Shown here: positions 8,726-20,308 of the stretch, one piece after another | How positions within the stretch are numbered: position 1 is the first letter of the stretch | Layout: every line of letters begins with the position of its first letter | DNA from: Streptomyces sp. P3 | GTDB taxonomy: Bacteria; Actinomycetota; Actinomycetes; Streptomycetales; Streptomycetaceae | Length of the DNA stretch: 64,000 nucleotides | Assembly: GCF_003032475.1 (NCBI RefSeq) | Contig: NZ_CP028369.1 | Coordinates: 4,092,001-4,156,000 of the forward strand | Reading direction: 5' to 3' | Made by a program: the position numbers and the translations under genes | The notes under the pieces: generated by a model | Seen by the model: the letters and a program-made list of their open reading frames with translations, nothing else | The model's database searches: none | What the model was told of the DNA's origin: nothing

Positions 8726-8755
8726 TTGAACTGATCACGGCCAGGTCACTAAGGT
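8726..8755 (+). promoter_or_regulatory. Vegetative-type promoter of first NlpC/P60 gene
   Basis: TTGAAC (8726-8731), an 18-nt spacer and TAAGGT (8750-8755) fit a sigma-HrdB-like promoter. The -10 is framed by GATCAC...CAG and CTGGTGATC, which form an imperfect inverted repeat. GGTGATC occurs again at 8757 and 8778. A DNA-binding protein could recognise these copies. No ydaO (c-di-AMP) riboswitch motif is visible in the predicted leader of roughly 45 nt. Confidence 0.5.
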
Positions 8756-8808
8756 CTGGTGATCGAACCTCCAAACGGGTGATCACTCAAAAGAAGGAGC
8801 CCGTCTCC

Positions 8809-9843
8809 GTGGCGTCCCATCGTCGACCGAAGCAGCCGAGTCGCGCACGCGTGACCGTGCTGACCACCGCAGCCGCCGCTGCCGTCGTGCTGAGCTCACA
8901 GGCCGCCAACGCGGCGCCGAGTGAGAAGCTCAGCAAGGACGAGGTCAAGAGCAAGGTCGACAAGCTCTACGAAGAGGCGGAGCAGGCCACCGAGAAGTTC
9001 AACGGGGCCAAGGAGAAGCAGGAGAAGTTCCAGAAGGAGATCTCCACCATCCAGGACAACGTCGCCCGCGGTCAGGCCGACCTCAACGAGCTGCGCGACT
9101 CCATGGGTCTGGCGGCCGCGGCCCAGTACCGCACCGGCTCCATCGACCCGTCCCTGCAGCTGCTCCTCTCCTCGAACCCGGACGACTACCTGGACAAGGC
9201 GTCCGCCGCCGACCAGCTCAGCGGCCATCAGGTCGAGGCGCTGAAGAAGATCCAGGAGAAGCAGCGCGAGCTCGCGCAGGAGCGCAGCGAGGCGTCCTCC
9301 AAGCTCAAGGACCTCGCCACCACCCGCACCGAGCTGGGCAAGAAAAAGAAGGAAGTCCAGGCGAAGCTGGCCGAGGCGCAGAAGCTCCTCAACTCGCTGA
9401 CCGCCAAGGAGAAGGCCGCGCTCTCCGCCGCCGACGCCCGCGCCAGCCGCGACGCCGGCGAGCGGGTCGACCTCGGCGACGCCCCGGCCGGCTCCGGCCG
9501 GGCCATGGCCGCCTTCCAGGCCGCCCAGACCCAGCTCGGCAAGCCGTACGAGTACGGCGCCACCGGCACCGCCACGTACGACTGCTCGGGTCTGACGTCC
9601 TGGGCCTACGCCCAGGCCGGCGTCCACATCTCGCGCACCTCGCAGGCCCAGGCCAACGACGGGACGCGCATCTACAGCCAGTCCGGCCTCAAGGTCGGCG
9701 ACCTGGTCATCTTCTACGGCGACCAGCACCACGTCGGCCTGTACGCGGGCAACGGCCAGGTGCTGCACGCCCCGCGCACCGGCACCGTCGTGCGCTACGA
9801 GTCGATCAACAACATGCCGTTCCAGTTCGGCGTCCGGATCTGA
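8809..9843 (+). CDS. Secreted NlpC/P60 peptidoglycan endopeptidase (RipA-like), copy 1
   Basis: Secreted cell-wall hydrolase of 344 aa. GTG 8809 is preceded by AAGGAG about 9 nt upstream and gives a signal peptide (MASHRRPKQPSRARVTVL...) ending near AANAAP. A long charged coiled coil with SKLKDLATTRTELGKKKKEVQAK covers about residues 40-215. The C-terminal NlpC/P60 domain carries the catalytic Cys in YDCSGLTSWAY and His in DQHHVGLYAG. Family members cut the D-Glu-mDAP bond of peptide stems, and the coiled coil typically blocks or regulates the active site. A paralogue with the same layout follows 199 nt downstream. Confidence 0.93.
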   Translation: MASHRRPKQPSRARVTVLTTAAAAAVVLSSQAANAAPSEKLSKDEVKSKVDKLYEEAEQATEKFNGAKEKQEKFQKEISTIQDNVARGQADLNELRDSMGLAAAAQYRTGSIDPSLQLLLSSNPDDYLDKASAADQLSGHQVEALKKIQEKQRELAQERSEASSKLKDLATTRTELGKKKKEVQAKLAEAQKLLNSLTAKEKAALSAADARASRDAGERVDLGDAPAGSGRAMAAFQAAQTQLGKPYEYGATGTATYDCSGLTSWAYAQAGVHISRTSQAQANDGTRIYSQSGLKVGDLVIFYGDQHHVGLYAGNGQVLHAPRTGTVVRYESINNMPFQFGVRI

Positions 9844-9899
9844 TCGTCCTCAAGATCAGGACACCACGCCGCCCGAACGGGCGAATCGTGACGACGACA

Positions 9900-9948
9900 A
9901 GTGACCCCACGCCCCGCCGGTGACCTGCGTCAGCGGCGGGGCGTCACT
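9900..9948 (+). terminator. Hairpin after first NlpC/P60 gene
   Basis: GCCCCGCCG (9911-9919) pairs exactly with CGGCGGGGC (9934-9942). Outer arms AGTGAC and GTCACT extend it across a short bulge. It separates the two NlpC/P60 genes, suggesting that they are transcribed independently. Confidence 0.6.
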
Positions 9949-10042
9949 GTGCGTGCCCACCGAGGTCTTTGGCCGACCCCCTGTCGCGGGGCTACTGTCT
10001 GCCGCGTTTCCCTGTCCGCCGGTGGAAGGAGCGCGGCTTCCC

Positions 10043-11065
10043 GTGGGGTCCCATCGTCGCCTTGCACAGTCCGGGTTCGACCGGGGCGCCTGCGGCGCCC
10101 TGAGCGTGCTGTCCGTCGCGGCCGCCGCACTCGGCGCCGTCTCAGCCGTACCGGCCGCGGCCGCGCCGCACGACGGCACCCGTGCCGAGGTGGACCGTCT
10201 CTACGCGGAGTCCGAGAAGGCCACCGAGGCCTACAACAAGGCCGACGAGCACGCCGACACCCTGCGCGAACAGGTCGGCCGGGCCCAGGACCACATCGCG
10301 CGACAGCAGGAGCGTGTCAACGGCATGCGGGAGCGGCTCGGTTCGGTGGCCGGCGCCCAGTACCGCTCCGGCGGACTCGACCCCTCGCTGGCGCTGCTGT
10401 TCTCCGCCGACCCCGAGGAATACCTCGCCGAGGCGTCCGTCCTCGACCGCGTCACCGCCCACCAGGCCACCGAGATGCGCACCCTGCAGAACGCGCTGCG
10501 CGAGCTCACCCAGGAGCGCTCCGAGGCCGCCCGCAAGCTCGCCGAGTGGGAGAAGAGCCGGGGGGCCGTCGCCCGCCACAAGCGGACCGTGGAGCAGAAG
10601 CTCGCCCGGGCCCGGCAGCTGCTCGACTCGCTGCCCTCCGGTGAACGCGCCGCCTACGACCGGGCCTCGAGGTCCGGCCGCGACGGCCTGCCCGGCCTCA
10701 CCGGCGACGTCCGGGTGCCGGGCCGGGCGGGCGCCGCCGTGGCCGCCGCCCGCTCCGCGCTCGGCAAGCCGTACGTCTGGGGCGCCAACGGCCCCTCAGG
10801 CTTCGACTGCTCGGGCCTCATGCAGTGGTCGTACGCGCAGGCCGGGGTCTCGCTGCCGCGCACCTCGCAGGCCCAGGCGCACGCCGGACGGCGGGTGCCG
10901 CTCTCCCAGGCACGGCCCGGCGACCTCGTCACCTACCGCTTGGACGCCAGCCATGTCGGCATGTACGTCGGCAACGGGCAGGTCATCCACGCCCCCTACC
11001 CGGGCGCGCCGGTGCGCTACGACCCGGTCGGGATGCTGCCGGTGTCGTCCGTCACCAGGCCCTGA
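10043..11065 (+). CDS. Secreted NlpC/P60 peptidoglycan endopeptidase, copy 2
   Basis: A 340-aa paralogue of the preceding gene: signal peptide beginning MGSHRRLAQSG, coiled coil (residues ~35-210, ending in TVEQKLARARQLLDSL), then the NlpC/P60 domain with Cys in FDCSGLMQWSY and His in DASHVGMYVG. GTG 10043 is favoured because AAGGAG lies about 11 nt upstream and the N-terminus matches copy 1. A longer open frame upstream has no ribosome site. The two copies differ most in the coiled coil, which may set different localisation or timing. It probably acts in wall turnover or sporulation septation. Confidence 0.92.
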   Translation: MGSHRRLAQSGFDRGACGALSVLSVAAAALGAVSAVPAAAAPHDGTRAEVDRLYAESEKATEAYNKADEHADTLREQVGRAQDHIARQQERVNGMRERLGSVAGAQYRSGGLDPSLALLFSADPEEYLAEASVLDRVTAHQATEMRTLQNALRELTQERSEAARKLAEWEKSRGAVARHKRTVEQKLARARQLLDSLPSGERAAYDRASRSGRDGLPGLTGDVRVPGRAGAAVAAARSALGKPYVWGANGPSGFDCSGLMQWSYAQAGVSLPRTSQAQAHAGRRVPLSQARPGDLVTYRLDASHVGMYVGNGQVIHAPYPGAPVRYDPVGMLPVSSVTRP

Positions 11066-11104
11066 CCGGGTCCCGCGCGCCGCTGCCGCCGTACGATCGG
11101 GAGA

Positions 11105-12307
11105 ATGGCCGGACGAAGGCGGGTGCGCGGCACCGGGGTGCGCGGGCTCTGTCTGCTGCTGGCCCCGCTGCTCGTCGGGTTGGTCGCCTGCGGCGGGCGT
11201 GCCGGGCCGGACGTTGCGCGGGCCGACGTCCAGCGGGTCCTCGACCGGCGGGCCGCCGCGGTCCTCGGCCACGACGTGCGCGCCTACGCGGCCACCGGCA
11301 CCGCGACCGGGTACGCCGCGCTGCGGGCCGTGCCGCTGGCGGCCTGGTCGTACCGGGTGACTGCGGTGCACCGCACCGGGGACGCGGCCACCGCCGAGGC
11401 CGAGCTGAGCTACCGGGTGGCGGGCTACGACAGGGCGCCGGTGACCGTGGGCCGCAGCCTGCGTCTGGCCCGCGACGGCTCCGGGCGGTGGTCGGTGGCC
11501 TCGGAGAAGCCCGCCGGGAAGGCGCCCCAGCAGCTCTGGGACCAGGGCGAGGTGCACGTCGTGCGGGGCGCCCACAGCCTGGTGCTGGGGGTCGGTCAGA
11601 CCGACGAGCGGTTGCGGGCCTTCGCCGGCCTCGCCGACGACGCGGTCCCGGCGGTCTCGGCGGCGTGGGGCACCGACTGGGCCGGGCACGTCGTCGTCCT
11701 GGTGCCGAAGTCGCTGGACGGCATGGCGGCGCTGCTAGGCTCGCCGCCCTCCTCCTACCGGGGGATAGCCGCGGTCACGACCGGCGAGACGGGCGGCGGG
11801 GCCAGGGCGCCCGCGGACCGGGTCATCGTCAACCCCGACGCGTACGCCATGCTCGGCCGGGTCGGCCGGCAGGTGGTCCTCACCCACGAGACGACGCACG
11901 TCGCGACCCGCGCCCACACCAACGCCGCCACCCCGCTGTGGCTGTCCGAGGGATACGCCGACTGGGTCGGCTACCGCGACACCGGCCGCTCGCCCGCCGA
12001 GGCCGCGCCGGAACTCCAGCGCGCCGTCACCGAGGGGAACGTGCCGGCGGCGCTGCCCGCCGACGCCGACTTCGGCTTCTCCGGCGACACCGACCGGCTC
12101 TCCACCGCCTACGAGGGCGGCTGGCTGGCCTGCCGCATGGTCGCCGAACGGTGGGGCGAGGTGAGACTGGACGCCTTCTACCGGGCGGTGGGGGAGCACG
12201 GGAAGCGGCCGGGGGCGGTGGAGGGCGCGCTGCGCGGCGTGCTCGGGGTCACCCTGGCCGAGTTCACGGCGGACTGGCAGGCCTACCTGAAGTCGCAGCT
12301 CGGCTGA
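11105..12307 (+). CDS. Lipoprotein with HExxH metallopeptidase motif
   Basis: A 400-aa exported lipoprotein with a lipobox (LVGLVAC, Cys near residue 29) after a basic N-terminus. Residues ~40-150 resemble a repeated small alpha/beta domain. The C-terminal half carries LTHETTHVAT (HExxH) followed 20-odd residues later by LWLSEGYADW, the gluzincin pattern of zinc ligands (His, His, Glu), so it should be a zinc peptidase at the outer membrane face. TACGAT lies 7 nt before ATG 11105, suggesting a leaderless transcript. Substrate unknown. It follows the NlpC/P60 pair directly, so a wall-associated role is plausible. Confidence 0.85.
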   Translation: MAGRRRVRGTGVRGLCLLLAPLLVGLVACGGRAGPDVARADVQRVLDRRAAAVLGHDVRAYAATGTATGYAALRAVPLAAWSYRVTAVHRTGDAATAEAELSYRVAGYDRAPVTVGRSLRLARDGSGRWSVASEKPAGKAPQQLWDQGEVHVVRGAHSLVLGVGQTDERLRAFAGLADDAVPAVSAAWGTDWAGHVVVLVPKSLDGMAALLGSPPSSYRGIAAVTTGETGGGARAPADRVIVNPDAYAMLGRVGRQVVLTHETTHVATRAHTNAATPLWLSEGYADWVGYRDTGRSPAEAAPELQRAVTEGNVPAALPADADFGFSGDTDRLSTAYEGGWLACRMVAERWGEVRLDAFYRAVGEHGKRPGAVEGALRGVLGVTLAEFTADWQAYLKSQLG

Positions 12308-12326
12308 ACCTGCGTCGGGGCAGGGT

Positions 12327-13694
12327 TCACTGCGGCCCTGCGGCATCACCCGGGGCCGCCCGGAGGTCCGGGTCGGGCCGCGGGCCGGCAGGATCGGGGC
12401 CGGTCAGAGGGGACACGGCGCGCTCGCCGTCGCGGGCCCGCCGACCGGACGGGGCGGCGGGACCGGGCGTCCTCGCCGTCGAGCGCCACAGTCGTACGGC
12501 GGCGATGAGGGCGGCGGCCACCAGCAGCCCGTTGCGCAGGAGCATCAGACCGACGCCGAGGGGGCTGCTCGCGACGACGTCCGCGAACCAGACCGGGAAC
12601 TCGAGCACCGTCACCGGCGAGGCGACCAGGACCAGGGCGGCCGGCAGGGTCATCCGGCTGTCGCGGAAGCACAGACAGACCGCCGCGAGGCCGATCAGCC
12701 ACACCAGGTACTGCGGACTGATCACCCGGCTGGTGACGGTGAACAGCAGCACCGCCGTGAAGGCGGCCTCGGGGAGCGTGTGCGGCCGAAGGCGCCGCGC
12801 GGTCAGCCGCCACAGCAACAGCCAGCCGAACGCGAGCGCCGTGAGTCCGAGCGCCACGTCGTTGACCACGTCCACGTACGGGCCGGTGAACTCCAGGGAG
12901 CCGTAGCGGAACAGCACCTCGCCCCGCCAGCCGAACTGCCGCGCGACATGGAGGGCGAGGGCGCCCACGGACTCCACCTCGGTGCCCCGGTCGCGCTGGG
13001 ACGAGAGGAAGGCGAAAGCGCCGGGCATGGCCAGCGCGAACACACCGGACAGCGCGACGGCCGTCACCGCCGCCGCGCCCCAGGCCCGCCTGCGCGCGGC
13101 GCCCGCCAGCAGCAGCACCGGCCACACCTTCAGCAGCGCCGCGAAGCCCGTCAGCGTGCCCATCACCCGGGGATGCCGCACGCCCGCGACCAGCGCGCCG
13201 ACCGCGACCGCCGTCACCATCACGTCGTAACGGGCGTACAGGGTGGGGCCGAGCAGCGCGGCCCCCGTCGTCCACATCCAGGCGCCGCGCAGCGACCGGC
13301 CGGGGCGCAGGCCCGTGTGCAGGAGGAGCACGAGGACGGCGAGGTCGGCGAGGAAGGCCAGCACGAAGAACGCCGACGCGTAGTCGAGGAACGGCAGCAG
13401 ACCCGGGGAGAGGATCGCGAGGGCGGCGGCGGGCGGGTACTGCCAGGTGACGTCGGCCGCCGGGAACGCGCCGCCGCCGAGCACCTCGTACCAGCCGTGG
13501 TAGGTGGCCCAGACGTCGCTGGTGACGTCCGGGCCCGGGAACGTGAGCACCTTGAAGACGAAGAGCAGCAGGACGCTCCGGGTCACGCCCCAGGTCGTCA
13601 ACAGGCCCGTCAAGGGCCGTCCCGCGTCCGTCGTCTGCACCGGGGGCCGTCCGTTTCCTGTTCGCCAGTCCGCTCGGGTGCCCGTGAGCGGCAT
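12327..13694 (-). CDS. GT87-type membrane glycosyltransferase (mannosyltransferase-like)
   Basis: A 455-aa polytopic protein with about ten hydrophobic segments. Near the N-terminus it has SDVWATYHGWYEVLGGG, and further on YARYDVMVTAV and VISPQYLVWLIG, the pattern of actinobacterial polyprenyl-phosphomannose-dependent alpha-mannosyltransferases (GT87/DUF2029). ATG 13694 is preceded by GGGGGGA. A longer frame upstream would run into the divergent gene and is rejected. It lies tail to tail with the lipoprotein gene and head to head with the GT4 gene, which in mycobacteria-like pathways makes phosphatidylinositol mannosides; the two may work in the same glycolipid pathway. Confidence 0.85.
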   Translation of the reverse strand: MPLTGTRADWRTGNGRPPVQTTDAGRPLTGLLTTWGVTRSVLLLFVFKVLTFPGPDVTSDVWATYHGWYEVLGGGAFPAADVTWQYPPAAALAILSPGLLPFLDYASAFFVLAFLADLAVLVLLLHTGLRPGRSLRGAWMWTTGAALLGPTLYARYDVMVTAVAVGALVAGVRHPRVMGTLTGFAALLKVWPVLLLAGAARRRAWGAAAVTAVALSGVFALAMPGAFAFLSSQRDRGTEVESVGALALHVARQFGWRGEVLFRYGSLEFTGPYVDVVNDVALGLTALAFGWLLLWRLTARRLRPHTLPEAAFTAVLLFTVTSRVISPQYLVWLIGLAAVCLCFRDSRMTLPAALVLVASPVTVLEFPVWFADVVASSPLGVGLMLLRNGLLVAAALIAAVRLWRSTARTPGPAAPSGRRARDGERAVSPLTGPDPAGPRPDPDLRAAPGDAAGPQ

Positions 13695-13763
13695 GATCCC
13701 CCCGCGGGCTGTGAAGCGCGGCCGGACGCGGCGATGAACAGCGTGTGGATAGGGTCGGCTGCG

Positions 13764-16710
<2,947 letters not shown>

Positions 16711-16738
16711 CACCCCGTCAGGAGGTGTGCCGAACACA

Positions 16739-18535
16739 TCACTTGGCGTAGATCGCCTCGATCTCGCCCGCGTAGTCCTTCGCCACCACGTTGCGCTTGA
16801 GCTTCAGCGACGGCGTGAGGTGGCCCGAGTCCTCCGTGAACTGGGAGGAGAGAATGCGGAACTTCCGCACCGATTCCGCTTTCGAGACCGCGGCGTTGCC
16901 GTCGTCGATCGCCGACTGGACGGCGGCCTGAAGGTCGGCGTCGTCGCGCAGCGACGCCGCGGTCGAACCCGCCGGCTTGCCGTGATCGGAGGCCCAACGG
17001 CCCAGGAACTCCTCGTCGATGGTGACCAGCGCGCCCACGAACGGCCGTCCGTCGCCCACCACCATGCACTCCGCGACCAGCGCGTGCGCGCGGATCCGGT
17101 CCTCGATCACGGCCGGCGCGACGTTCTTGCCGCCCGCGGTGACGATGATCTCCTTCTTGCGGCCGGTGATCGCGAGGTAGCCGTCCTCGTCCAGGGTGCC
17201 GATGTCCCCCGTGTGGAACCAGCCGTCGGCCAGCGCCTCCGCGGTGGCGCCCGGGTTGTTCCAGTACTCCTTGAACAGGTGCTCGCCGTGCAGCAGCACC
17301 TCGCCGTCGTCCGCGATCCGCACGACCGAGCCGGGCAGCGGCTGGCCGACCGTGCCGATCTTCTGCCGGTCCCACGGGTTGAAGGCGGTCGCGGCGCAGG
17401 ACTCCGTCAGGCCGTACCCTTCCAGGACGGTGAAGCCGATGCCGCGGAAGAAGTGACCGAGGCGCTCGCCCAGCGGGGCGCCGCCGGAGATCGCGTACTC
17501 GCCCCTGCCGCCGAGCACCGCGCGCAGCTTGCTGTAGACCAGCCGGTCGAACACCTTGTGCTTGATCTTCAGCTTCAGCGGCGGCCCGGCCGGCAGCTCC
17601 AGCGCCCGGCTGTACGCGATCGCGGTGTCCGCCGCCTTGTCGAAGATCGCGCCCTTGCCGTCCGCCTGCGCCTTGGCGCGCGCCGAGTTGTAGACCTTCT
17701 CGAAGACCCGCGGCACGCCCAGGATCAGCGTCGGGCGGAAGGACGCCAGCTCGTCGGTGAGGTTCTTGATGTCCGGGACCGTGCCGAGCTTGATCGGCGC
17801 CATCATCGGGGCGATCTGCACCAGCCGGCCGAAGACGTGCGCGAGGGGCAGGAACAGCAGGACGCTGCACTCGCCGGTGCGGAACAGCGGCCGCAGTCGC
17901 TCCACGACGTTCCCGCACTCGGCGAAGAAGCTGCGGTGGGTGAGCACGCAGCCCTTGGGACGGCCGGTGGTGCCGGAGGTGTAGACGATGGTCGCCGGGT
18001 CGTCGGCCTTGGCGAGCGAACTGCGCTCCTCGACGGCCTCGTCGGAGACGTCCCTGCCGAGCCGCCCGAGCTCCTCGACACCGCCGCCCTCGATCTGCCA
18101 GACGTGCTTCAGCGCCGGCAGCGACTCGCGCACCGACTCCACGGCCGCCGCATGGGCGTCCAGTTCGACGACCACGGCGGTGGCGCCCGAGTCGGAGAGG
18201 ATCCACCGAACCTGCTCCGGGGAGCTGGTCTCGTACACCGGGACGGTGACCCCGCCCGCGCACCAGATCGCGAAGTCGAGCAGCGTCCACTCGTAGCGGG
18301 TGCGCGACATCAGGCCGACCCGGTCGCCGGGCTGGACGCCGGAGGCGATGAGGCCCTTGGCGGCGGCGTGCACCTCGGCGAGGAAGGCCGTGGCCGTCAC
18401 GTCCTGCCACGTGCCCGCCGCCTTGCGGGCGATGACGGCGACGTCGGGATGTTGCGCGGCGTTTCTGCGGACGATGTCGGTCAGATTGCCGTCCGCAGGG
18501 ACCTCGTACAAAGCCGGAAGGCTGAACTCGCGCAA
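16739..18535 (-). CDS. Long-chain fatty-acid--CoA ligase (FadD15-like)
   Basis: Activates fatty acids with ATP and CoA through an acyl-adenylate. 598 aa, normal for the AMP-forming family. It has the P-loop TIVYTSGTTGRPKGCVLTH (residues ~185-205), the A5 segment GYGLTESCAATAFNPW and the C-terminal hinge ITGRKKEIIVTAGGKNVAP with the catalytic lysine region following. TTG 18535 is taken as the start because GAGGAG lies about 10 nt upstream. Transcription probably starts well upstream, near the palindrome at 18786, leaving a leader of roughly 250 nt. Confidence 0.93.
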   Translation of the reverse strand: MREFSLPALYEVPADGNLTDIVRRNAAQHPDVAVIARKAAGTWQDVTATAFLAEVHAAAKGLIASGVQPGDRVGLMSRTRYEWTLLDFAIWCAGGVTVPVYETSSPEQVRWILSDSGATAVVVELDAHAAAVESVRESLPALKHVWQIEGGGVEELGRLGRDVSDEAVEERSSLAKADDPATIVYTSGTTGRPKGCVLTHRSFFAECGNVVERLRPLFRTGECSVLLFLPLAHVFGRLVQIAPMMAPIKLGTVPDIKNLTDELASFRPTLILGVPRVFEKVYNSARAKAQADGKGAIFDKAADTAIAYSRALELPAGPPLKLKIKHKVFDRLVYSKLRAVLGGRGEYAISGGAPLGERLGHFFRGIGFTVLEGYGLTESCAATAFNPWDRQKIGTVGQPLPGSVVRIADDGEVLLHGEHLFKEYWNNPGATAEALADGWFHTGDIGTLDEDGYLAITGRKKEIIVTAGGKNVAPAVIEDRIRAHALVAECMVVGDGRPFVGALVTIDEEFLGRWASDHGKPAGSTAASLRDDADLQAAVQSAIDDGNAAVSKAESVRKFRILSSQFTEDSGHLTPSLKLKRNVVAKDYAGEIEAIYAK

Positions 18536-18785
18536 GACTGCTGCTCCTCATAGGGCGCCGGCGCCACGACGTTGTGCGATGCGACGGTGCGGTCCAAGGC
18601 TCGGGCTGCGCTCAGGAATCTCGGCGGACCCCGTGGATCCGGTGAATCTCGGTGGTTGAAATCCTGAGCACGACTGGACTGCCCGGACGTTACCCGCCGG
18701 TATGGCTTCTTCGACAGGGGGGTCCGGTGAGATGTTCGCCGCGTCACACGCATTGGTGTCTTCCGGGCGACAGTAGTCCACCACT

Positions 18786-18803
18786 TTACTGACTGACCAG
18801 TAA
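18786..18803. promoter_or_regulatory. TetR-type inverted repeat in divergent promoter region
   Basis: TTACTG (18786-18791), spacer ACTGAC and CAGTAA (18798-18803) form a perfect 6-6-6 inverted repeat, typical of TetR-family operators for acyl-CoA-responsive regulators. It lies in the 324-nt gap (18536-18859) between the acyl-CoA ligase and the metallophosphoesterase gene. Apart from this and a TACCCT box at about 18846, I see no gene, stable hairpin or repeat in that gap. The cognate regulator is not evident. Confidence 0.55.
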
Positions 18804-18859
18804 CCGGTATCCGGGCCGCCACTGTTCACATATGCCCCACACGCCTACCCTTGATCGAC

Positions 18860-19657
18860 ATGGCATCCACACCGCCCGAGAACCGCCGGACACGCATCCA
18901 CGTGGTCAGCGACGTGCACGGCAACGCGCGCGACCTGGCCCGGGCCGGAGAGGGTGCGGACGCGCTGATCTGCCTGGGCGACCTCGTCCTGTTCCTGGAC
19001 TACGCCGACCACTCCCGCGGGATCTTCCCCGACCTGTTCGGCGTGGAGAACGCCGACCGCCTCGTCGAGCTGCGCACCGCCCGCCGCTTCGAGGAGGCCC
19101 GCGAACTCGGCGGCCGGCTGTGGGCCGGAGTCGGCGGCGACCGGGCCGCGCTGATCGAGAAGGCGGTCCGCAGACAGTACGCGGAGATGTTCCCGGCGTT
19201 CCCGACCCCGACCTACGCCACCTACGGCAACGTCGACATGCCGCAGCTGTGGCCCGAGTTCGCCGGCCCCGGCACGACCGTCCTCGACGGCCAGCGCGTG
19301 GAGATCGGCGGCCGCGTCTTCGGCTTCGTGGGCGGCGGCCTGAGGACGCCGATGCGCACCCCCTACGAGATCAGCGACGAGGAGTACGCCGCCAAGATCG
19401 AGGCCGTCGGCGAGGTGGACGTGCTGTGCACCCACATCCCGCCGGAGGTGCCGGAACTCGTCTACGACACCGTGGCCCGCCGCTTCGAGCGGGGCAGCCG
19501 CGCCCTGCTCGACGCGATCCGCCGCACCCGCCCCCGCTACTCCCTGTTCGGCCACGTCCACCAGCCGCTCGCCCGCCGCATGCGGATCGGGGCCACCGAG
19601 TGCGTGAACGTCGGCCACTTCGCGGGCAGCGGGAAGCCGTGGGCGCTGGAGTGGTGA
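18860..19657 (+). CDS. Calcineurin-type metallophosphoesterase
   Basis: A 265-aa phosphoesterase with the family's metal ligands in order: HVVSDVHGNARDL, CLGDLVLF, TYGNVDMP (the GNxD variant), CTHIPPEV and LFGHVHQPLARR. Substrate is unknown; relatives hydrolyse phosphomonoesters or phosphodiesters. ATG 18860 is chosen because TACCCT lies 8 nt upstream (leaderless pattern); an in-frame TTG at 18851 is the alternative. It sits 80 nt before the SRPBCC gene on the same strand. Confidence 0.87.
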   Translation: MASTPPENRRTRIHVVSDVHGNARDLARAGEGADALICLGDLVLFLDYADHSRGIFPDLFGVENADRLVELRTARRFEEARELGGRLWAGVGGDRAALIEKAVRRQYAEMFPAFPTPTYATYGNVDMPQLWPEFAGPGTTVLDGQRVEIGGRVFGFVGGGLRTPMRTPYEISDEEYAAKIEAVGEVDVLCTHIPPEVPELVYDTVARRFERGSRALLDAIRRTRPRYSLFGHVHQPLARRMRIGATECVNVGHFAGSGKPWALEW

Positions 19658-19737
19658 ACTCGCCCGGCGGACCGCGCGGTAGCCTTCACGCTGCACCCAC
19701 GTACCTTTACGGGCCCGGATCCCAAGGAGCCACGGCG

Positions 19738-20181
19738 ATGGCGGAACACACCAGCTCGAGCATCACGATCGAGGCGGCACCGGCCGACGTCATGGCGGTG
19801 ATCGCCGACTTCGCCAGGTACCCCGACTGGACCGGAGAGGTGAAGCAGGCCGAGGTCCTCAAGAAGGACGAGCAGGGCCGCGCCGAACAGGTCCGCCTGG
19901 TCATGGACGCCGGCGCGATCAAGGACGACCAGGTCCTCGGCTACACCTGGACCGGCGAGCACGAGGTGTCCTGGACGCTGGTGAAGTCCCAGATGCTGCG
20001 CCAGCTCGACGGTTCCTACCTCCTCGAGCCGGCCGGCGTCGGCGGCACCCAGGTCACCTACCGGCTGACCGTGGACGTCAAGATCCCCATGCTGGGCATG
20101 ATCAAGCGCAAGGCGGAGAAGGTCATCATCGACCGCGCGCTGGCGGGCCTGAAGAAGCGCGTGGAGTCGGGCGAGAAGTAG
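19738..20181 (+). CDS. SRPBCC (polyketide cyclase/START-like) small protein
   Basis: A 147-aa single-domain helix-grip protein. It begins SSITIEAAPADVMAVIADFARYPDWTGEVKQAEVL, the typical N-terminus of polyketide cyclase/dehydrase-like lipid-binding proteins, and ends with the long helix KAEKVIIDRALAGLKKRV. AAGGAG lies about 9 nt before ATG 19738. Members bind hydrophobic ligands; none can be assigned here. An ArsA-like ATPase gene follows on the same strand. Confidence 0.87.
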   Translation: MAEHTSSSITIEAAPADVMAVIADFARYPDWTGEVKQAEVLKKDEQGRAEQVRLVMDAGAIKDDQVLGYTWTGEHEVSWTLVKSQMLRQLDGSYLLEPAGVGGTQVTYRLTVDVKIPMLGMIKRKAEKVIIDRALAGLKKRVESGEK

Positions 20182-20308
20182 GCGGTTCCTTCTTCGGGCA
20201 CGTTCACCTTCAGCCTGTCCGGCGGTGGAGGACGAGGCCCCCGAAGGGCCGAGGACGGCGTCCGGGGGCGCAACCCCCCGGGCGTCACGACAGGTACCGT
20301 TCCCCACC

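Noticed and set aside
8596..8808. Possible ydaO (c-di-AMP) riboswitch before NlpC/P60, as known for other Streptomyces wall hydrolases
   Set aside because: The conserved GGGGA...CCGGAGCCAGGGATACAG-type strings are absent, and the likely promoter leaves only about 45 nt of leader.
13734..13763. ATG 13734 as the start of the GT4 gene
   Set aside because: It lies upstream of a good -10 box (TAGGGT at 13750) that is 8 nt from ATG 13764; the transcript would not include it.
16711..16738. Terminator between choA and the acyl-CoA ligase gene
   Set aside because: Only a 5-bp stem (ACACC/GGTGT) is present in the 28-nt space, too weak to report.
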